A stretch of DNA of 64,000 nucleotides from Candidatus Nanogingivalis gingivitcus (lineage in GTDB: Bacteria > Patescibacteriota > Saccharimonadia > Saccharimonadales > Saccharimonadaceae). Positions within the stretch are counted from its first letter, which is position 1, and each line of letters opens with the position of its first letter. Both the position numbers and the translations under genes were made by a program. Below the pieces are notes generated by a model that was given only the letters and a program-made list of their open reading frames with translations, made no database searches and was not told the origin of the DNA. Shown one piece after another: positions 1 to 7,659 of this stretch. The stretch spans positions 1-64,000 of the forward strand of contig NZ_PRLK01000004.1 of NCBI RefSeq assembly GCF_004151455.1, given 5' to 3'.

Positions 1-27
1 ATCATAAATAAAAATTAATGTAAAGAT

Positions 28-54
28 AATAACCACCCTGGGGGGGTGGTTATT
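28..54 (-). terminator. Probable terminator of the ABC-transporter operon
   Basis: An 11-bp perfect inverted repeat (28-38 with 44-54) lies just past the stop of the permease gene and is followed on the minus strand by T-rich sequence. The loop contains a short G/C run. It is the only hairpin between the permease and the window edge. Confidence 0.6.
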
Positions 55-69
55 AGTTAATAATATTTT

Positions 70-1353
70 TTATTCAGTTCTTAATGCTTCTATAGGGTTT
101 AATTTAGCAGCTTTACGTGATGGGAAGTAACCAGAAATAATAGCAACTAACATTAAACTAATTATAAGCACTATTGAGGCAGGCCAGTCCATAATTAATA
201 GCTTAGTCCCCTCGCGTAAACCTATAGCACTACTGATAGCAGGATTAAGAAGCGTAAATAATGAAGCAATTGTTACACCTATTACCCCACCTAAAAAGCC
301 AATTAAAGCAGCTTCGTAACGGAACAACCTAGAAACATCTTTACTTTTAAGTCCTAATGATTTCATTAAACCTATTTCACGAGTTCTTTCTAGTACGCTA
401 ATGTATTGAGTATTAATAATACCGAATACGCTGGCTAAAATAGCTAACATGCCAAAGCCAATTAAACCGTACTGTAAAATAGCAAGTGCTTGGCTCATAA
501 CTGAAGCTACTTGTTTGAATGATAAAGCTTCATAACGGCTACCACCATCTAATTCCTTAATTTTATTAGCTATTTCTTCAGCCTTACTACTATCATTAAC
601 TATTACAGAAATATATCCGTAATAATTATTACCACTTTGAATTTGGGCTAACTCGGTCATATCTTCAGTAGACATAACTATATTTTCTTGGTAGTACACA
701 AAAGCATCATATTTACCGTTATCAATACCAGCAATTATGAAATCTTTAGTGAATTTTTCACCGTTAGTCTTTTTAAATCCTAACCTTATAGTTTTACCAA
801 TAAGATCCTGTGGGTTTTTACTTAAAGCTTCAGCGTAAGATTTAGCTACAACAACTGTACCATTTTGAATATTTTTAATGCTTTTTTGCTTGCCTTGTGA
901 TAATTCTATAGAACTCTCATTAATTTTAGGTGCTATTGAGCCAATATATTTATTATTACTATTAGCTAGCTGAAAATATTCAATGCCAATATTATTAACC
1001 CCATTTACCTTTTTAACACCTTCAACTTTTTTTAGCTTTTCAATATCGTTATTATCAAAGGTGTAATCTTTTAGCGATTTAGCTTTCTTTTCTTCAACGC
1101 TTTCTTCTTTTTCTTCATATTTATTAACTTTATTTTTTTCGTTATGTTCAACTTTTCTAGTCACTTGAATGGCATTTTTATCAGCATTAGCTGAGACAAT
1201 AGTGTCTAAGTAATTACTTGCACCTTTACCAGCTGCTAAGGATAAAGCAATAGTAGTTGAACCTACTGCAATAGCAAGCGAAGTTAGAAGTGTTCTTATT
1301 TTAGACCTTTTTAAATTTTTACTAGCTCTTTTAATTATATCTATTCTACGCAT
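70..1353 (-). CDS. MacB/FtsX-type ABC transporter permease
   Basis: Membrane subunit of a MacB/LolCE-like ABC system, which moves lipoproteins, peptides or drugs across the envelope rather than importing nutrients. It has one N-terminal membrane segment (about residues 20-40), a large extracytoplasmic domain, and a C-terminal FtsX domain with three membrane helices. The conserved ERTREIGLMKSLG coupling segment and the C-terminal PSRKAAKLNPIEALR stretch are typical of the family. I start at the ATG at 1353: the upstream in-frame codon at 1368 is TTG, whereas 1353 has GAAGGT at SD distance and gives an 8-nt overlap with the ATPase stop. The pair is the end of a PadR-PspC-ATPase-permease operon. 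The substrate cannot be told. Confidence 0.9.
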   Translation of the reverse strand: MRRIDIIKRASKNLKRSKIRTLLTSLAIAVGSTTIALSLAAGKGASNYLDTIVSANADKNAIQVTRKVEHNEKNKVNKYEEKEESVEEKKAKSLKDYTFDNNDIEKLKKVEGVKKVNGVNNIGIEYFQLANSNNKYIGSIAPKINESSIELSQGKQKSIKNIQNGTVVVAKSYAEALSKNPQDLIGKTIRLGFKKTNGEKFTKDFIIAGIDNGKYDAFVYYQENIVMSTEDMTELAQIQSGNNYYGYISVIVNDSSKAEEIANKIKELDGGSRYEALSFKQVASVMSQALAILQYGLIGFGMLAILASVFGIINTQYISVLERTREIGLMKSLGLKSKDVSRLFRYEAALIGFLGGVIGVTIASLFTLLNPAISSAIGLREGTKLLIMDWPASIVLIISLMLVAIISGYFPSRKAAKLNPIEALRTE

Positions 1354-2032
1354 TTTTATTACCTTCAATTCTTTCTATCTGACCATCTTTAATATGAATT
1401 TTAATCTCACATTTTTTAGCTAAATCTTCATCATGAGTAATAATGAAAAGAGTTACACCAGATTGCTTATTATAATCAAAAAGTAATTTTTCAATTTTCT
1501 TACTTGTTACTGTATCTAAGTTCCCGGTTGGTTCATCGGCAAAAATAATTTTAGGGTTATTTACTATTGCCCTAGCAATAGCTAGCCTTTGTTTTTGCCC
1601 ACCTGATAAATCACGAGCTTTACTTTTAAGCTTATCTTCTAAACCTACTGACATAAGAGCTTTTTTAATTCTGCTTTTTCTACTATGTAATGGTACTTCG
1701 GCAATCTCTAACGGCAAACTAACATTTTCACTGCAAGTTTCATTGCCTTGTACGAAAAAGCTCTGGAAAATGAAACCCATTTTTTCTGCCCTGAATTTAT
1801 CAATTTTCTTCTGCTTCATTGATAGAATATTAACTCCATCAATAAATACACTGCCTTCCTCTGGAGCGTCTAGCCCACTTATAGCATGGATTAATGTTGA
1901 TTTACCGCTACCACTTTTACCAACAATAGCTACACTTTTACCACTTGGAATTTTAAAACTTACATTTTTTAAAGCTTTAAAACGGTTATGCTTTTTGCCA
2001 TATGTTTTAGAAATATTTTTAACTTCTATCAT
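1346..2032 (-). CDS. ABC transporter ATP-binding protein (LolD/MacB family)
   Basis: Cytoplasmic ATPase that powers the adjacent FtsX-type permease. Walker A GKSGSGKST lies at residues 38-46, the signature LSGGQ at 142-146, and Walker B ending in DEPTGNLD near 166-173; 228 aa is the normal length for stand-alone LolD/MacB ATPases. Its start overlaps the stop of the PspC gene as TAATG, and its Shine-Dalgarno AGGAGG is encoded by the last Arg-Arg codons of that gene, so translation of the two is almost certainly coupled. Its 3' end overlaps the permease start. Confidence 0.94.
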   Translation of the reverse strand: MIEVKNISKTYGKKHNRFKALKNVSFKIPSGKSVAIVGKSGSGKSTLIHAISGLDAPEEGSVFIDGVNILSMKQKKIDKFRAEKMGFIFQSFFVQGNETCSENVSLPLEIAEVPLHSRKSRIKKALMSVGLEDKLKSKARDLSGGQKQRLAIARAIVNNPKIIFADEPTGNLDTVTSKKIEKLLFDYNKQSGVTLFIITHDEDLAKKCEIKIHIKDGQIERIEGNKNA

Positions 2033-3624
2033 TATATCCTCCTATCTTCATCTATATCTAACATAAAACACTCTCCCCTGCGTTCTTCATTAAAGTCCTT
2101 ACCATTTAATAAAATTTTTGCAGGCTTTCCTTTTTCTAGACTTAATTCAGCATAACTATGGTAGCCTTGTCTGTTTCTACAGTTAAAAGTTTCAAATTCT
2201 ACATTATCAGCTTTGAAGAGCTCAATTCTACCTATGTCAGATCTTGCAATTAATTTATTAGCTATAACACCGTTAGCGTTTACATTGCTTTCATTTTCTT
2301 GCATTACTTTAAGTTCATCAATAGTAATGTCGCCTAAAACTTTTAGTGAACTACTTTTTTGTACTATTTCTAACTTAGGTTGAGATACGCCGTAATAATC
2401 AAACCTGGTATTATTAAGGGTTATTTTTTCAATTTCTGGACCAACTATATCAATATTTTGTTTAAAGCCCCAACCATATACATTAGCTTTAGCTGTAGAT
2501 ATTTTTAAAGTGTCGCCCACAATTTCTGCCTTAATATCTTCTTTCTTAATAGTAGTTTTTATTTTGTCAAATTGATGAAACTTAGCGGACACTTCTTTAT
2601 TTTTAGCTACACTATAATTAACTTCAATGTCTCCATCTACTTTGATATTTTTAATTTGGCTTAATTTTTGTTTATCAATATTTAAGTCTACCACTTTCTC
2701 ATTTGCTAAAATATCGCCTCTAATACTATAACTACGCGAAATAGCTATAAATATTCCACTGGTAAAAGACGTAACACTAATTATAAAGCTAGCAATTAAT
2801 AGTATTAGCCTTGCTCTACCTAATTTAATTAAGAATAAACTAATAGCAGAAACTAGGAAAAATAGTACAAAAGTAATACCTGATATATTTGTTAAAACCC
2901 TAATAGCTATTTTGGAAGCTTCGTCAATTTCTACCGGTACAGTAAAAGCTTGGTTTAAGCCAATATTACCAATATAAATAAGGAAAATTCCTCCTAAAGC
3001 TATTAAAAGTGATATTACGCCTAGAAAGTAACAAATAACTTTTTTAGTGTTTTCACTGCTATGGTTTATTTTTGCAAAATCATATTCTGCATTTACTTCT
3101 TTAATATTATTAGCCGTAATTTTTTTACCTCTTAAGTTCAAAATTTCGCTAGCATTTTTAGCTCTAGGAATTATAAGGCTTAGAATAATATAGACCGGAA
3201 TACCTACACCAAAAGAAAGGAAACAGGCTAATATAAATGCCATGCGTACTATTATGGCATCAACCTCAAAATATTCAGCAATACCACTAGCAACACCTGT
3301 AATAATTTTATTTTGTGTATCACGATAAAGTTTCTTTTTTACTTTACTATTATTTTCTAAAGGCTGGTTATCATCTTCACGAAAAACTGATGGATCGCCA
3401 ATTTGCTTTTTAATTTTCTGTACATCTTCAAGTGTAATAATACCACCAGCAATAATTTTATTTTCACTTAAAATTTCTGTAATACGAATTTCTACATCAC
3501 TAAAAATATCTTCATCTGCTGAATATTTTTTTAGCTCATCTAAATATTTTTGCAGTACTTTTTTAGCATCTATTTCAATATCATAAGGAACTTTAGCTAA
3601 ATGTATTCTTGTTATTTCTTTCAT
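2032..3624 (-). CDS. PspC-domain membrane protein with C-terminal beta-rich domain
   Basis: Membrane protein combining a PspC (phage-shock type) domain with other modules. Residues 1-90 form a charged cytoplasmic region. Residues 97-155 are the PspC domain (KKLYRDTQNKIITGVASGIA onward) with its hydrophobic hairpin. Further membrane segments lie near 194-223, 241-267 and 271-296. Residues 300-530 look like a repetitive beta domain resembling DUF4097/head-GIN adhesin-like folds. It is in one operon with an upstream PadR repressor (14-nt gap) and a downstream MacB-type ABC pair (1-nt overlap), suggesting an envelope-stress or antimicrobial-peptide response module. The PspC assignment is firm; the C-terminal assignment and the role are inferences. 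Confidence 0.85.
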   Translation of the reverse strand: MKEITRIHLAKVPYDIEIDAKKVLQKYLDELKKYSADEDIFSDVEIRITEILSENKIIAGGIITLEDVQKIKKQIGDPSVFREDDNQPLENNSKVKKKLYRDTQNKIITGVASGIAEYFEVDAIIVRMAFILACFLSFGVGIPVYIILSLIIPRAKNASEILNLRGKKITANNIKEVNAEYDFAKINHSSENTKKVICYFLGVISLLIALGGIFLIYIGNIGLNQAFTVPVEIDEASKIAIRVLTNISGITFVLFFLVSAISLFLIKLGRARLILLIASFIISVTSFTSGIFIAISRSYSIRGDILANEKVVDLNIDKQKLSQIKNIKVDGDIEVNYSVAKNKEVSAKFHQFDKIKTTIKKEDIKAEIVGDTLKISTAKANVYGWGFKQNIDIVGPEIEKITLNNTRFDYYGVSQPKLEIVQKSSSLKVLGDITIDELKVMQENESNVNANGVIANKLIARSDIGRIELFKADNVEFETFNCRNRQGYHSYAELSLEKGKPAKILLNGKDFNEERRGECFMLDIDEDRRI

Positions 3625-3638
3625 ATAACTCTACCCTC

Positions 3639-3980
3639 TTAAAGTTTTTTAATTGTATTATTTAAATTTTGAATATCTTCTTTTACTGCTTTCATTACTC
3701 CTTCCCCAAATTCAGTAATTTTATAGTACTTACGGGGTGGACCCTGTTCACTTTCCTGCCACTCATGAGATAAAAGCCCATCTTTTTGTAAGCGAGATAA
3801 TAGTGGATATATAGTACCCTCCACTACTACTAGCTTCGCATCCCTTAGCTCTTTAATAATATCGCTAGTATAGACAGGTTTTTTAGAGCAAACTTTTAGC
3901 ACGCAATAAGCAATAAAGCCTTTTCTCATTTGAGTAGACATTTGAGAAGTATATTTTTCTATGCTACCTTTGTCTGTCAT
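3639..3980 (-). CDS. PadR family transcriptional regulator
   Basis: Small winged-helix repressor of the PadR family: 113 aa with the YPLLSRLQKDGLLSHEWQ recognition-helix/wing region and GPPRKYYKITEFG beta hairpin. PadR proteins usually repress their own operon and the transporter or membrane gene downstream, releasing DNA on drug or stress signals. Here it is the first gene of an operon with the PspC-domain protein and the ABC ATPase/permease, so autoregulation of these four genes is likely. The effector is unknown. The start is the first ATG; AT-rich promoter-like sequence lies upstream. Confidence 0.92.
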   Translation of the reverse strand: MTDKGSIEKYTSQMSTQMRKGFIAYCVLKVCSKKPVYTSDIIKELRDAKLVVVEGTIYPLLSRLQKDGLLSHEWQESEQGPPRKYYKITEFGEGVMKAVKEDIQNLNNTIKKL

Positions 3981-4059
3981 ACTTCTATGTTATACCTAGT
4001 ACCTTAAAAATGCAAGTAGTTTTTTTTAAATTTATTGAAAATTTAAAAAATTAAAGAAA

Positions 4060-4084
4060 AACTACCACTGATATAGAGGTAGTT
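4060..4084 (-). terminator. Hairpin with T-run, second terminator after rpsP
   Basis: A 7-bp stem AACTACC/GGTAGTT followed on the minus strand by TTTTCTTT. It lies between the rpsP terminator and the padR promoter region, so it may back up the first terminator or end a short transcript. The remaining part of 3981-4185 is AT-rich and shows no gene. Confidence 0.55.
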
Positions 4085-4131
4085 AATTATATTTTTTATT
4101 AAAATAATTTTCTAGCTATTATTATATTATT

Positions 4132-4171
4132 AATTAAAAATAGGCAAGCATATATGCTTACCTATTTTTAT
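4132..4171 (-). terminator. rpsP terminator
   Basis: Long, nearly perfect hairpin: AAAATAGG arms enclosing a palindromic AAGCATATATGCTT core, T-rich on both sides, located 15-50 nt after the rpsP stop. Confidence 0.75.
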
Positions 4172-4185
4172 TATTTTACTAAAAA

Positions 4186-4518
4186 TTAAGCTTCTGCTTC
4201 TTCTTTAGGTTGGTTCTTTCGCAATTTTTCTACATTTTTAATTGCACGATTTTTTGGAGCTGGTTTTTTAACCCATTTAGGTAGTTCAATACCTGCTTTT
4301 TCTAGTAGCAAGGCTACGCGTGGTGTAGGCTGTGCTCCGTTATAAAGATATTTTTCAGCTAATTCTTTTTCAATTTTAGCTTCTTTTGTATGTGGGTTAT
4401 ATGAACCAACATAGCTAACTACGCGCCCACTCGACGGATGTCGATGCGCTTCCTGAACCGCAAGACGATAAACAGGATAACCTTTGCGACCAAGTCGCTG
4501 TAATCTGATTGCTAGCAT
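4186..4518 (-). CDS. rpsP: 30S ribosomal protein bS16
   Basis: Small-subunit ribosomal protein bS16. The N-terminus MLAIRLQRLGRKGYPVYRLA and the VSYVGSYNPHTKEAKIEKE region are characteristic. At 110 aa it is longer than E. coli S16 (82 aa) because of a basic, Ala/Pro-rich C-terminal tail (KKPAPKNRAIKNVEKLRKN), seen in many bacteria. It appears monocistronic, with its own terminator and a divergent small membrane protein gene upstream; the usual rimM and trmD partners are absent. Confidence 0.97.
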   Translation of the reverse strand: MLAIRLQRLGRKGYPVYRLAVQEAHRHPSSGRVVSYVGSYNPHTKEAKIEKELAEKYLYNGAQPTPRVALLLEKAGIELPKWVKKPAPKNRAIKNVEKLRKNQPKEEAEA

Positions 4519-4667
4519 TCTTGTTTCCCTTTTATTAAACTTTTATATAGCTATAAAATTATACTAAAAAATAACTTTTTTTTCAAGTAGATAAATAATT
4601 ATTTGACTTTTATTTGATTTAATGGCATTATATTGATAATTTAGTACATTACTGGGAGGGATAAAAA

Positions 4668-5039
4668 ATGAAAAAGGATAATAAATGCCCTACTAAATAT
4701 AATTATAATAAGTTAATTGAGCTACAAGAGGCTATTATTATGATTTTTATACTGATAGCTATAGTCTTAGGTGCTTATTTTATTGCAATTCACCCAATAT
4801 CTATAAAAATGGATGAGGAAGCTAACCTGCATTTAAAGAATGAAATATTACAACATATAAGCAACAATCAAGCTACTATTCCAGTTAAGGATGTAGGCAA
4901 AGCTAAAGAATATTGTAATAGAATAGAACGCTTTCAAAAAGAGGGAATAACTAATATTGAAAGATGTTCCGTTATTGACAACAATGACGATGAAGGGAAA
5001 AAAGTTATAGTATATTTTAAAAAAAGTACGCATGAGTAA
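4668..5039 (+). CDS. Small single-pass membrane protein, unknown
   Basis: Unrecognised 123-aa protein. About 20 charged N-terminal residues precede one strong membrane helix (about 23-45: AIIMIFILIAIVLGAYFIA), then a mostly polar C-terminal domain with two cysteines (CNRIERF and ERCSVI). The layout suggests a type II membrane protein with an extracytoplasmic or periplasm-like domain. A strong Shine-Dalgarno GGGAGGG precedes the ATG. It is convergent with rnc and shares a bidirectional terminator whose stem covers both stop codons. Confidence 0.75.
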   Translation: MKKDNKCPTKYNYNKLIELQEAIIMIFILIAIVLGAYFIAIHPISIKMDEEANLHLKNEILQHISNNQATIPVKDVGKAKEYCNRIERFQKEGITNIERCSVIDNNDDEGKKVIVYFKKSTHE

Positions 5040-5048
5040 ATGCGTACT
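5025..5048. terminator. Bidirectional terminator overlapping two stop codons
   Basis: A 9-bp perfect stem AGTACGCAT (5025-5033) / ATGCGTACT (5040-5048) flanked by A-run and T-run. The stop of the upstream plus-strand gene is in the loop and right arm, and the stop of rnc on the minus strand begins inside the right arm. Confidence 0.75.
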
Positions 5049-5763
5049 ATTTTATTTGAGAGCCTTTATATTTTTTAATAGCATCCCTAGCAGCTTCTTG
5101 CTGAGCTATTTGTTTGCTAGGCCCTTCACCTTGCCCCATTTGTTTTTCGCCAACAAATACGCCCAATGTAAAAGTTTTGTCGTGGTCTGGGCCATTTTCA
5201 TCTAGAACCTTGTAAACAGGCGTGTAGCCATCTTTAGCTTGAGATAACTCTTGAAGGTATGATTTAGGATCTCGCCATGATTCTTCATCTAAAATTTGAG
5301 GAAGAGTAGATAAAATATTATCTGTTATATATTTTTTAGCAGCTTCATAACCCTTATCTAGATAAATAGCACCAGTAGTAGCCTCAAAAGCATTAGCTAG
5401 AATTTGTTGGCGTGCTCTTCTAGAACCTTGCTTTTCACCACGACTCATTCTAATTAGCTTTTCGTAACCTAAGCGGTCGCCAGCAGCACCAATGCTTTCA
5501 GTTCTAACAAGCGCTGAGCGCCAAGCAGTTAATATACCCTCTGGTTTATTGTAGTTTTTAAATAAGAAATCAGTAGTTACCAGTTCTAAGACAGCATCAC
5601 CTAAAAATTCTAGCCGTTCATTATGTTCACTAGCTGATTTTTTATGTTCGTTAATATAACTACGGTGCGTTAAGGCTGTAATTAATAATTCTATATTATC
5701 AAAATGATAACCTAATTTTTCTTTTGCCCAGTCTTGATATGGCTGAACTAAAATTCCACTCAT
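5047..5763 (-). CDS. rnc: Ribonuclease III
   Basis: Double-strand-specific endonuclease that processes rRNA precursors and structured mRNAs. The RNase III signature ERLEFLGDAVLEL is at residues 49-61, with acidic metal-binding residues in it and in the later ANAFEATTGAIYLD segment. A double-stranded RNA-binding domain occupies about 165-232. Length (238 aa) is normal. It follows the NUDIX gene by 3 nt in a rpmF-nusB-nudix-rnc run. A likely substrate is the 19-bp stem flanking the 23S gene in this window. Confidence 0.97.
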   Translation of the reverse strand: MSGILVQPYQDWAKEKLGYHFDNIELLITALTHRSYINEHKKSASEHNERLEFLGDAVLELVTTDFLFKNYNKPEGILTAWRSALVRTESIGAAGDRLGYEKLIRMSRGEKQGSRRARQQILANAFEATTGAIYLDKGYEAAKKYITDNILSTLPQILDEESWRDPKSYLQELSQAKDGYTPVYKVLDENGPDHDKTFTLGVFVGEKQMGQGEGPSKQIAQQEAARDAIKKYKGSQIK

Positions 5764-5766
5764 ATT

Positions 5767-6264
5767 TTATAATTTCTCCTGTCTTATTTTTTTCATAGCA
5801 AGTAGAATTAATTTTTCAATATCTTCATATTCAATAGCATCTAGAGCATCTATAAAACTAAACCAACGGATATCGTTCATCCATTCTTCTTTTTGTATAG
5901 CATTAGTGTCACCTAAAGCCTTAACTAAATAAACTTGCGTTGTCATTAAAACAAGTTTATCAATTCGACGGTAACGAAAATTTATTTTACCAAGCCAGCC
6001 AATAACTTTAACATCTTTAAGGCCAGCTTCCTCGCCTATCTCCCTTTTAGCAGTTTGTTGTGCTGTTTCGCCTGGCTCAATATGACCTTTTGGAATAGTC
6101 CAACGGTTTTTAGCATCTTGTATTAAAAGAATCTCAACTTCACCCGATTTATTTCTACGGTAAATAACGCCACCAGCAGTTGGTTCACGCACAATTTCCT
6201 GTATTGAAACTCGACGGTTGCGATTAAAATACTTTTTAAATTTCTCTACTTTCTTGTTTGCCAT
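5767..6264 (-). CDS. NUDIX hydrolase
   Basis: Pyrophosphohydrolase of the NUDIX family. The complete Nudix box is at about residues 60-82 (GHIEPGETAQQTAKREIGEE then AG), with all catalytic Glu/Arg residues. Total 165 aa. The basic N-terminus (KKVEKFKKYFNRNRR) could contact nucleic acid. It overlaps the end of nusB by 29 nt and precedes rnc by 3 nt, so it is co-expressed with RNA-processing genes; a role in nucleotide sanitation or RNA 5'-end metabolism is possible but the substrate is unknown. Confidence 0.9.
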   Translation of the reverse strand: MANKKVEKFKKYFNRNRRVSIQEIVREPTAGGVIYRRNKSGEVEILLIQDAKNRWTIPKGHIEPGETAQQTAKREIGEEAGLKDVKVIGWLGKINFRYRRIDKLVLMTTQVYLVKALGDTNAIQKEEWMNDIRWFSFIDALDAIEYEDIEKLILLAMKKIRQEKL

Positions 6265-6700
6265 CCTGCTTCTCTATAAAAAGCTTATAAGCTGTACCTA
6301 GTACGCCATTAATAAATTTACTTGAATTATCAGAACCAAAAGCTTTAGCTAATTCAATAGCCTCATTGATTGCCACTTTTGTTGGCACTGTATCTTGCAT
6401 ATATAGAAGTTCAAAAAGGCCCATACGAAGTACGTTTCTATCTATACGTGCAATTTGTGATATTGGCCATTCTGGCGCCATTGGTTGTAACTTAGTATCA
6501 AGTTCAACTTGCTTTTCAATTATCCCGTTTAATAAATCTTGAACAAATTGTTTGTCGCCAATAGTTTCCTCATAGCGAGACATGTTACGCATAATAATTT
6601 CGCTTAAACTAACTGTTGGGTCGTTTAACTGTGAACGAAATTCATATTCATAAAGTGTCTGTAAAACAACAATTCTTCCAAGGTGTCTATTTGATGCCAT
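6236..6700 (-). CDS. nusB: Transcription antitermination factor NusB
   Basis: All-helical RNA-binding factor that with NusE (S10) assembles antitermination complexes on rRNA transcripts. The N-terminal MASNRHLGRIVVLQTLYEYE and the VPTKVAINEAIELAKAFGSD / SSKFINGVLG segments are diagnostic. I choose the ATG at 6700 because the longer frame starts with TTG at 6730 and adds ten residues not seen in NusB. Upstream is rpmF; downstream it overlaps the NUDIX gene. Confidence 0.95.
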   Translation of the reverse strand: MASNRHLGRIVVLQTLYEYEFRSQLNDPTVSLSEIIMRNMSRYEETIGDKQFVQDLLNGIIEKQVELDTKLQPMAPEWPISQIARIDRNVLRMGLFELLYMQDTVPTKVAINEAIELAKAFGSDNSSKFINGVLGTAYKLFIEKQDGKQESREI

Positions 6701-6756
6701 ATTGAGTAAGGTTCTTTCCTTTTTTATCAAAATATTAATTCTTTTATTTTAAATAA

Positions 6757-6797
6757 AATAAAACGCCGCAAGCACTAAGCCGCAAGCGTTTTATTTT
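6757..6797 (-). terminator. Terminator-like hairpin over the 3' end of rpmF
   Basis: Arms AAAATAAAACGC / GCGTTTTATTTT enclose the last codons and the stop of rpmF; the inner sequence repeats GCTTGCGGC. The 5' arm is therefore coding. It would partly separate rpmF from nusB. Confidence 0.6.
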
Positions 6798-6954
6798 CTT
6801 CTAGTTGCTTATTTAAAGCTTTACCAGATTGTTTTTTAGTAGTATAAACTTTAACTGGTGATTTTTTATTAACACGGCGTGCTAATTCTAGGCGAAGATG
6901 ACTGCGTCTTAAACCAGTTTTTCGTGGACTACTTTGTTTTTTTGGTTGTCCCAT
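6775..6954 (-). CDS. rpmF: 50S ribosomal protein bL32
   Basis: Short 59-aa reading frame. The N-terminus MGQPKKQSSPRKTGLRRSHL matches the conserved PKK...R...RRSH core of bL32, followed by a Saccharibacteria-like segment SPVKVYTTKK. The zinc-type cysteines of some L32 forms are absent. ATG at 6954 has AAGGAGAA at SD distance. It lies directly upstream of nusB-nudix-rnc. Confidence 0.88.
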   Translation of the reverse strand: MGQPKKQSSPRKTGLRRSHLRLELARRVNKKSPVKVYTTKKQSGKALNKQLEENKTLAA

Positions 6955-7053
6955 AAAGGTTCTCCTTGAATAATTTAATATTTACTTTGTAATAATTGTA
7001 GCAAATTAACCTATAAATATCAAGTACTCTTTATTTTACGAGATTTTGCCTAA

Positions 7054-7082
7054 TTGACATAAGAAGTATTTTATGATATAAT
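7054..7082 (+). promoter_or_regulatory. Consensus promoter TTGACA-17-TATAAT, leaderless
   Basis: Perfect -35 (7054-7059) and perfect -10 (7077-7082) with a 17-nt spacer. The start codon at 7092 is 9 nt after the -10 box, so the 5' UTR should be 0-3 nt and there is no Shine-Dalgarno. Confidence 0.85.
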
Positions 7083-7091
7083 AAAAGTATA

Positions 7092-7616
7092 ATGAAAAAT
7101 TATGAAAAACAAAAAAGACAACAATACGAAACACATAAAAAACTAAACCGTCGTGGTAAAAAAGTATTAGGAATGCTAGCTGCCTCATTAATGATAGGTG
7201 GGTATGCCTATAGCTCTAACGATGCTAGTACACATAATATTAAATACGATAGTCGTTTCAAAATGCAAAGTAATGAAGGTTTAGTGGGTACAGGTATGGA
7301 CCTTAATAGGCTAGAAAAAATATCTTCAAACGGTGGAACTATTGAGCTAGATGATGGCGAATCAATAAGAGCTACAATTGGTCATTATAATATGGAGAAA
7401 GGTTCAGGAAACCATACTGCTATTGCTACAGCAAAAGAAAAAGTCAAATTACACCTTTCTGGAGATGTATACCGTTACGGTAACCAAATTGTTGCAGAAA
7501 ATAGTAATTTAAAAGACACTACTAATAATGAATCATTAGTAGTAGAAAATAAATATGGTAGCCATATAGTACTAGATAATTTTGACAACGACTTCAAAGC
7601 CGACAAGCAACAATAA
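7092..7616 (+). CDS. Hypothetical envelope-associated protein
   Basis: Unrecognised 174-aa protein. A very basic N-terminal stretch (KNYEKQKRQQYETHKKLNRR) is followed by a short hydrophobic segment (about 25-42, VLGMLAASLMIGGYAYS), which fits an uncleaved signal-anchor or signal peptide. The rest is polar, Asn/Asp/Gly-rich and probably beta-rich, with no cysteines. It is expressed from a perfect consensus promoter without leader, suggesting high expression. It ends in a bidirectional terminator shared with leuS. Confidence 0.75.
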   Translation: MKNYEKQKRQQYETHKKLNRRGKKVLGMLAASLMIGGYAYSSNDASTHNIKYDSRFKMQSNEGLVGTGMDLNRLEKISSNGGTIELDDGESIRATIGHYNMEKGSGNHTAIATAKEKVKLHLSGDVYRYGNQIVAENSNLKDTTNNESLVVENKYGSHIVLDNFDNDFKADKQQ

Positions 7617-7644
7617 AATAACCCTTTCGTAAAAGGGTTATTTT
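7615..7644. terminator. Bidirectional terminator
   Basis: 13-bp arms AAAATAACCCTTT / AAAGGGTTATTTT with a 4-nt loop between convergent genes (7092 gene and leuS). Confidence 0.85.
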
Positions 7645-7659
7645 ATTTATATTATTGAT

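Noticed and set aside
845..1150. Poly-A/Lys-rich part of the permease as a frameshift site
   Set aside because: The frame is continuous with a normal FtsX-type layout; the Lys/Glu-rich loop is a plausible extracytoplasmic insert.
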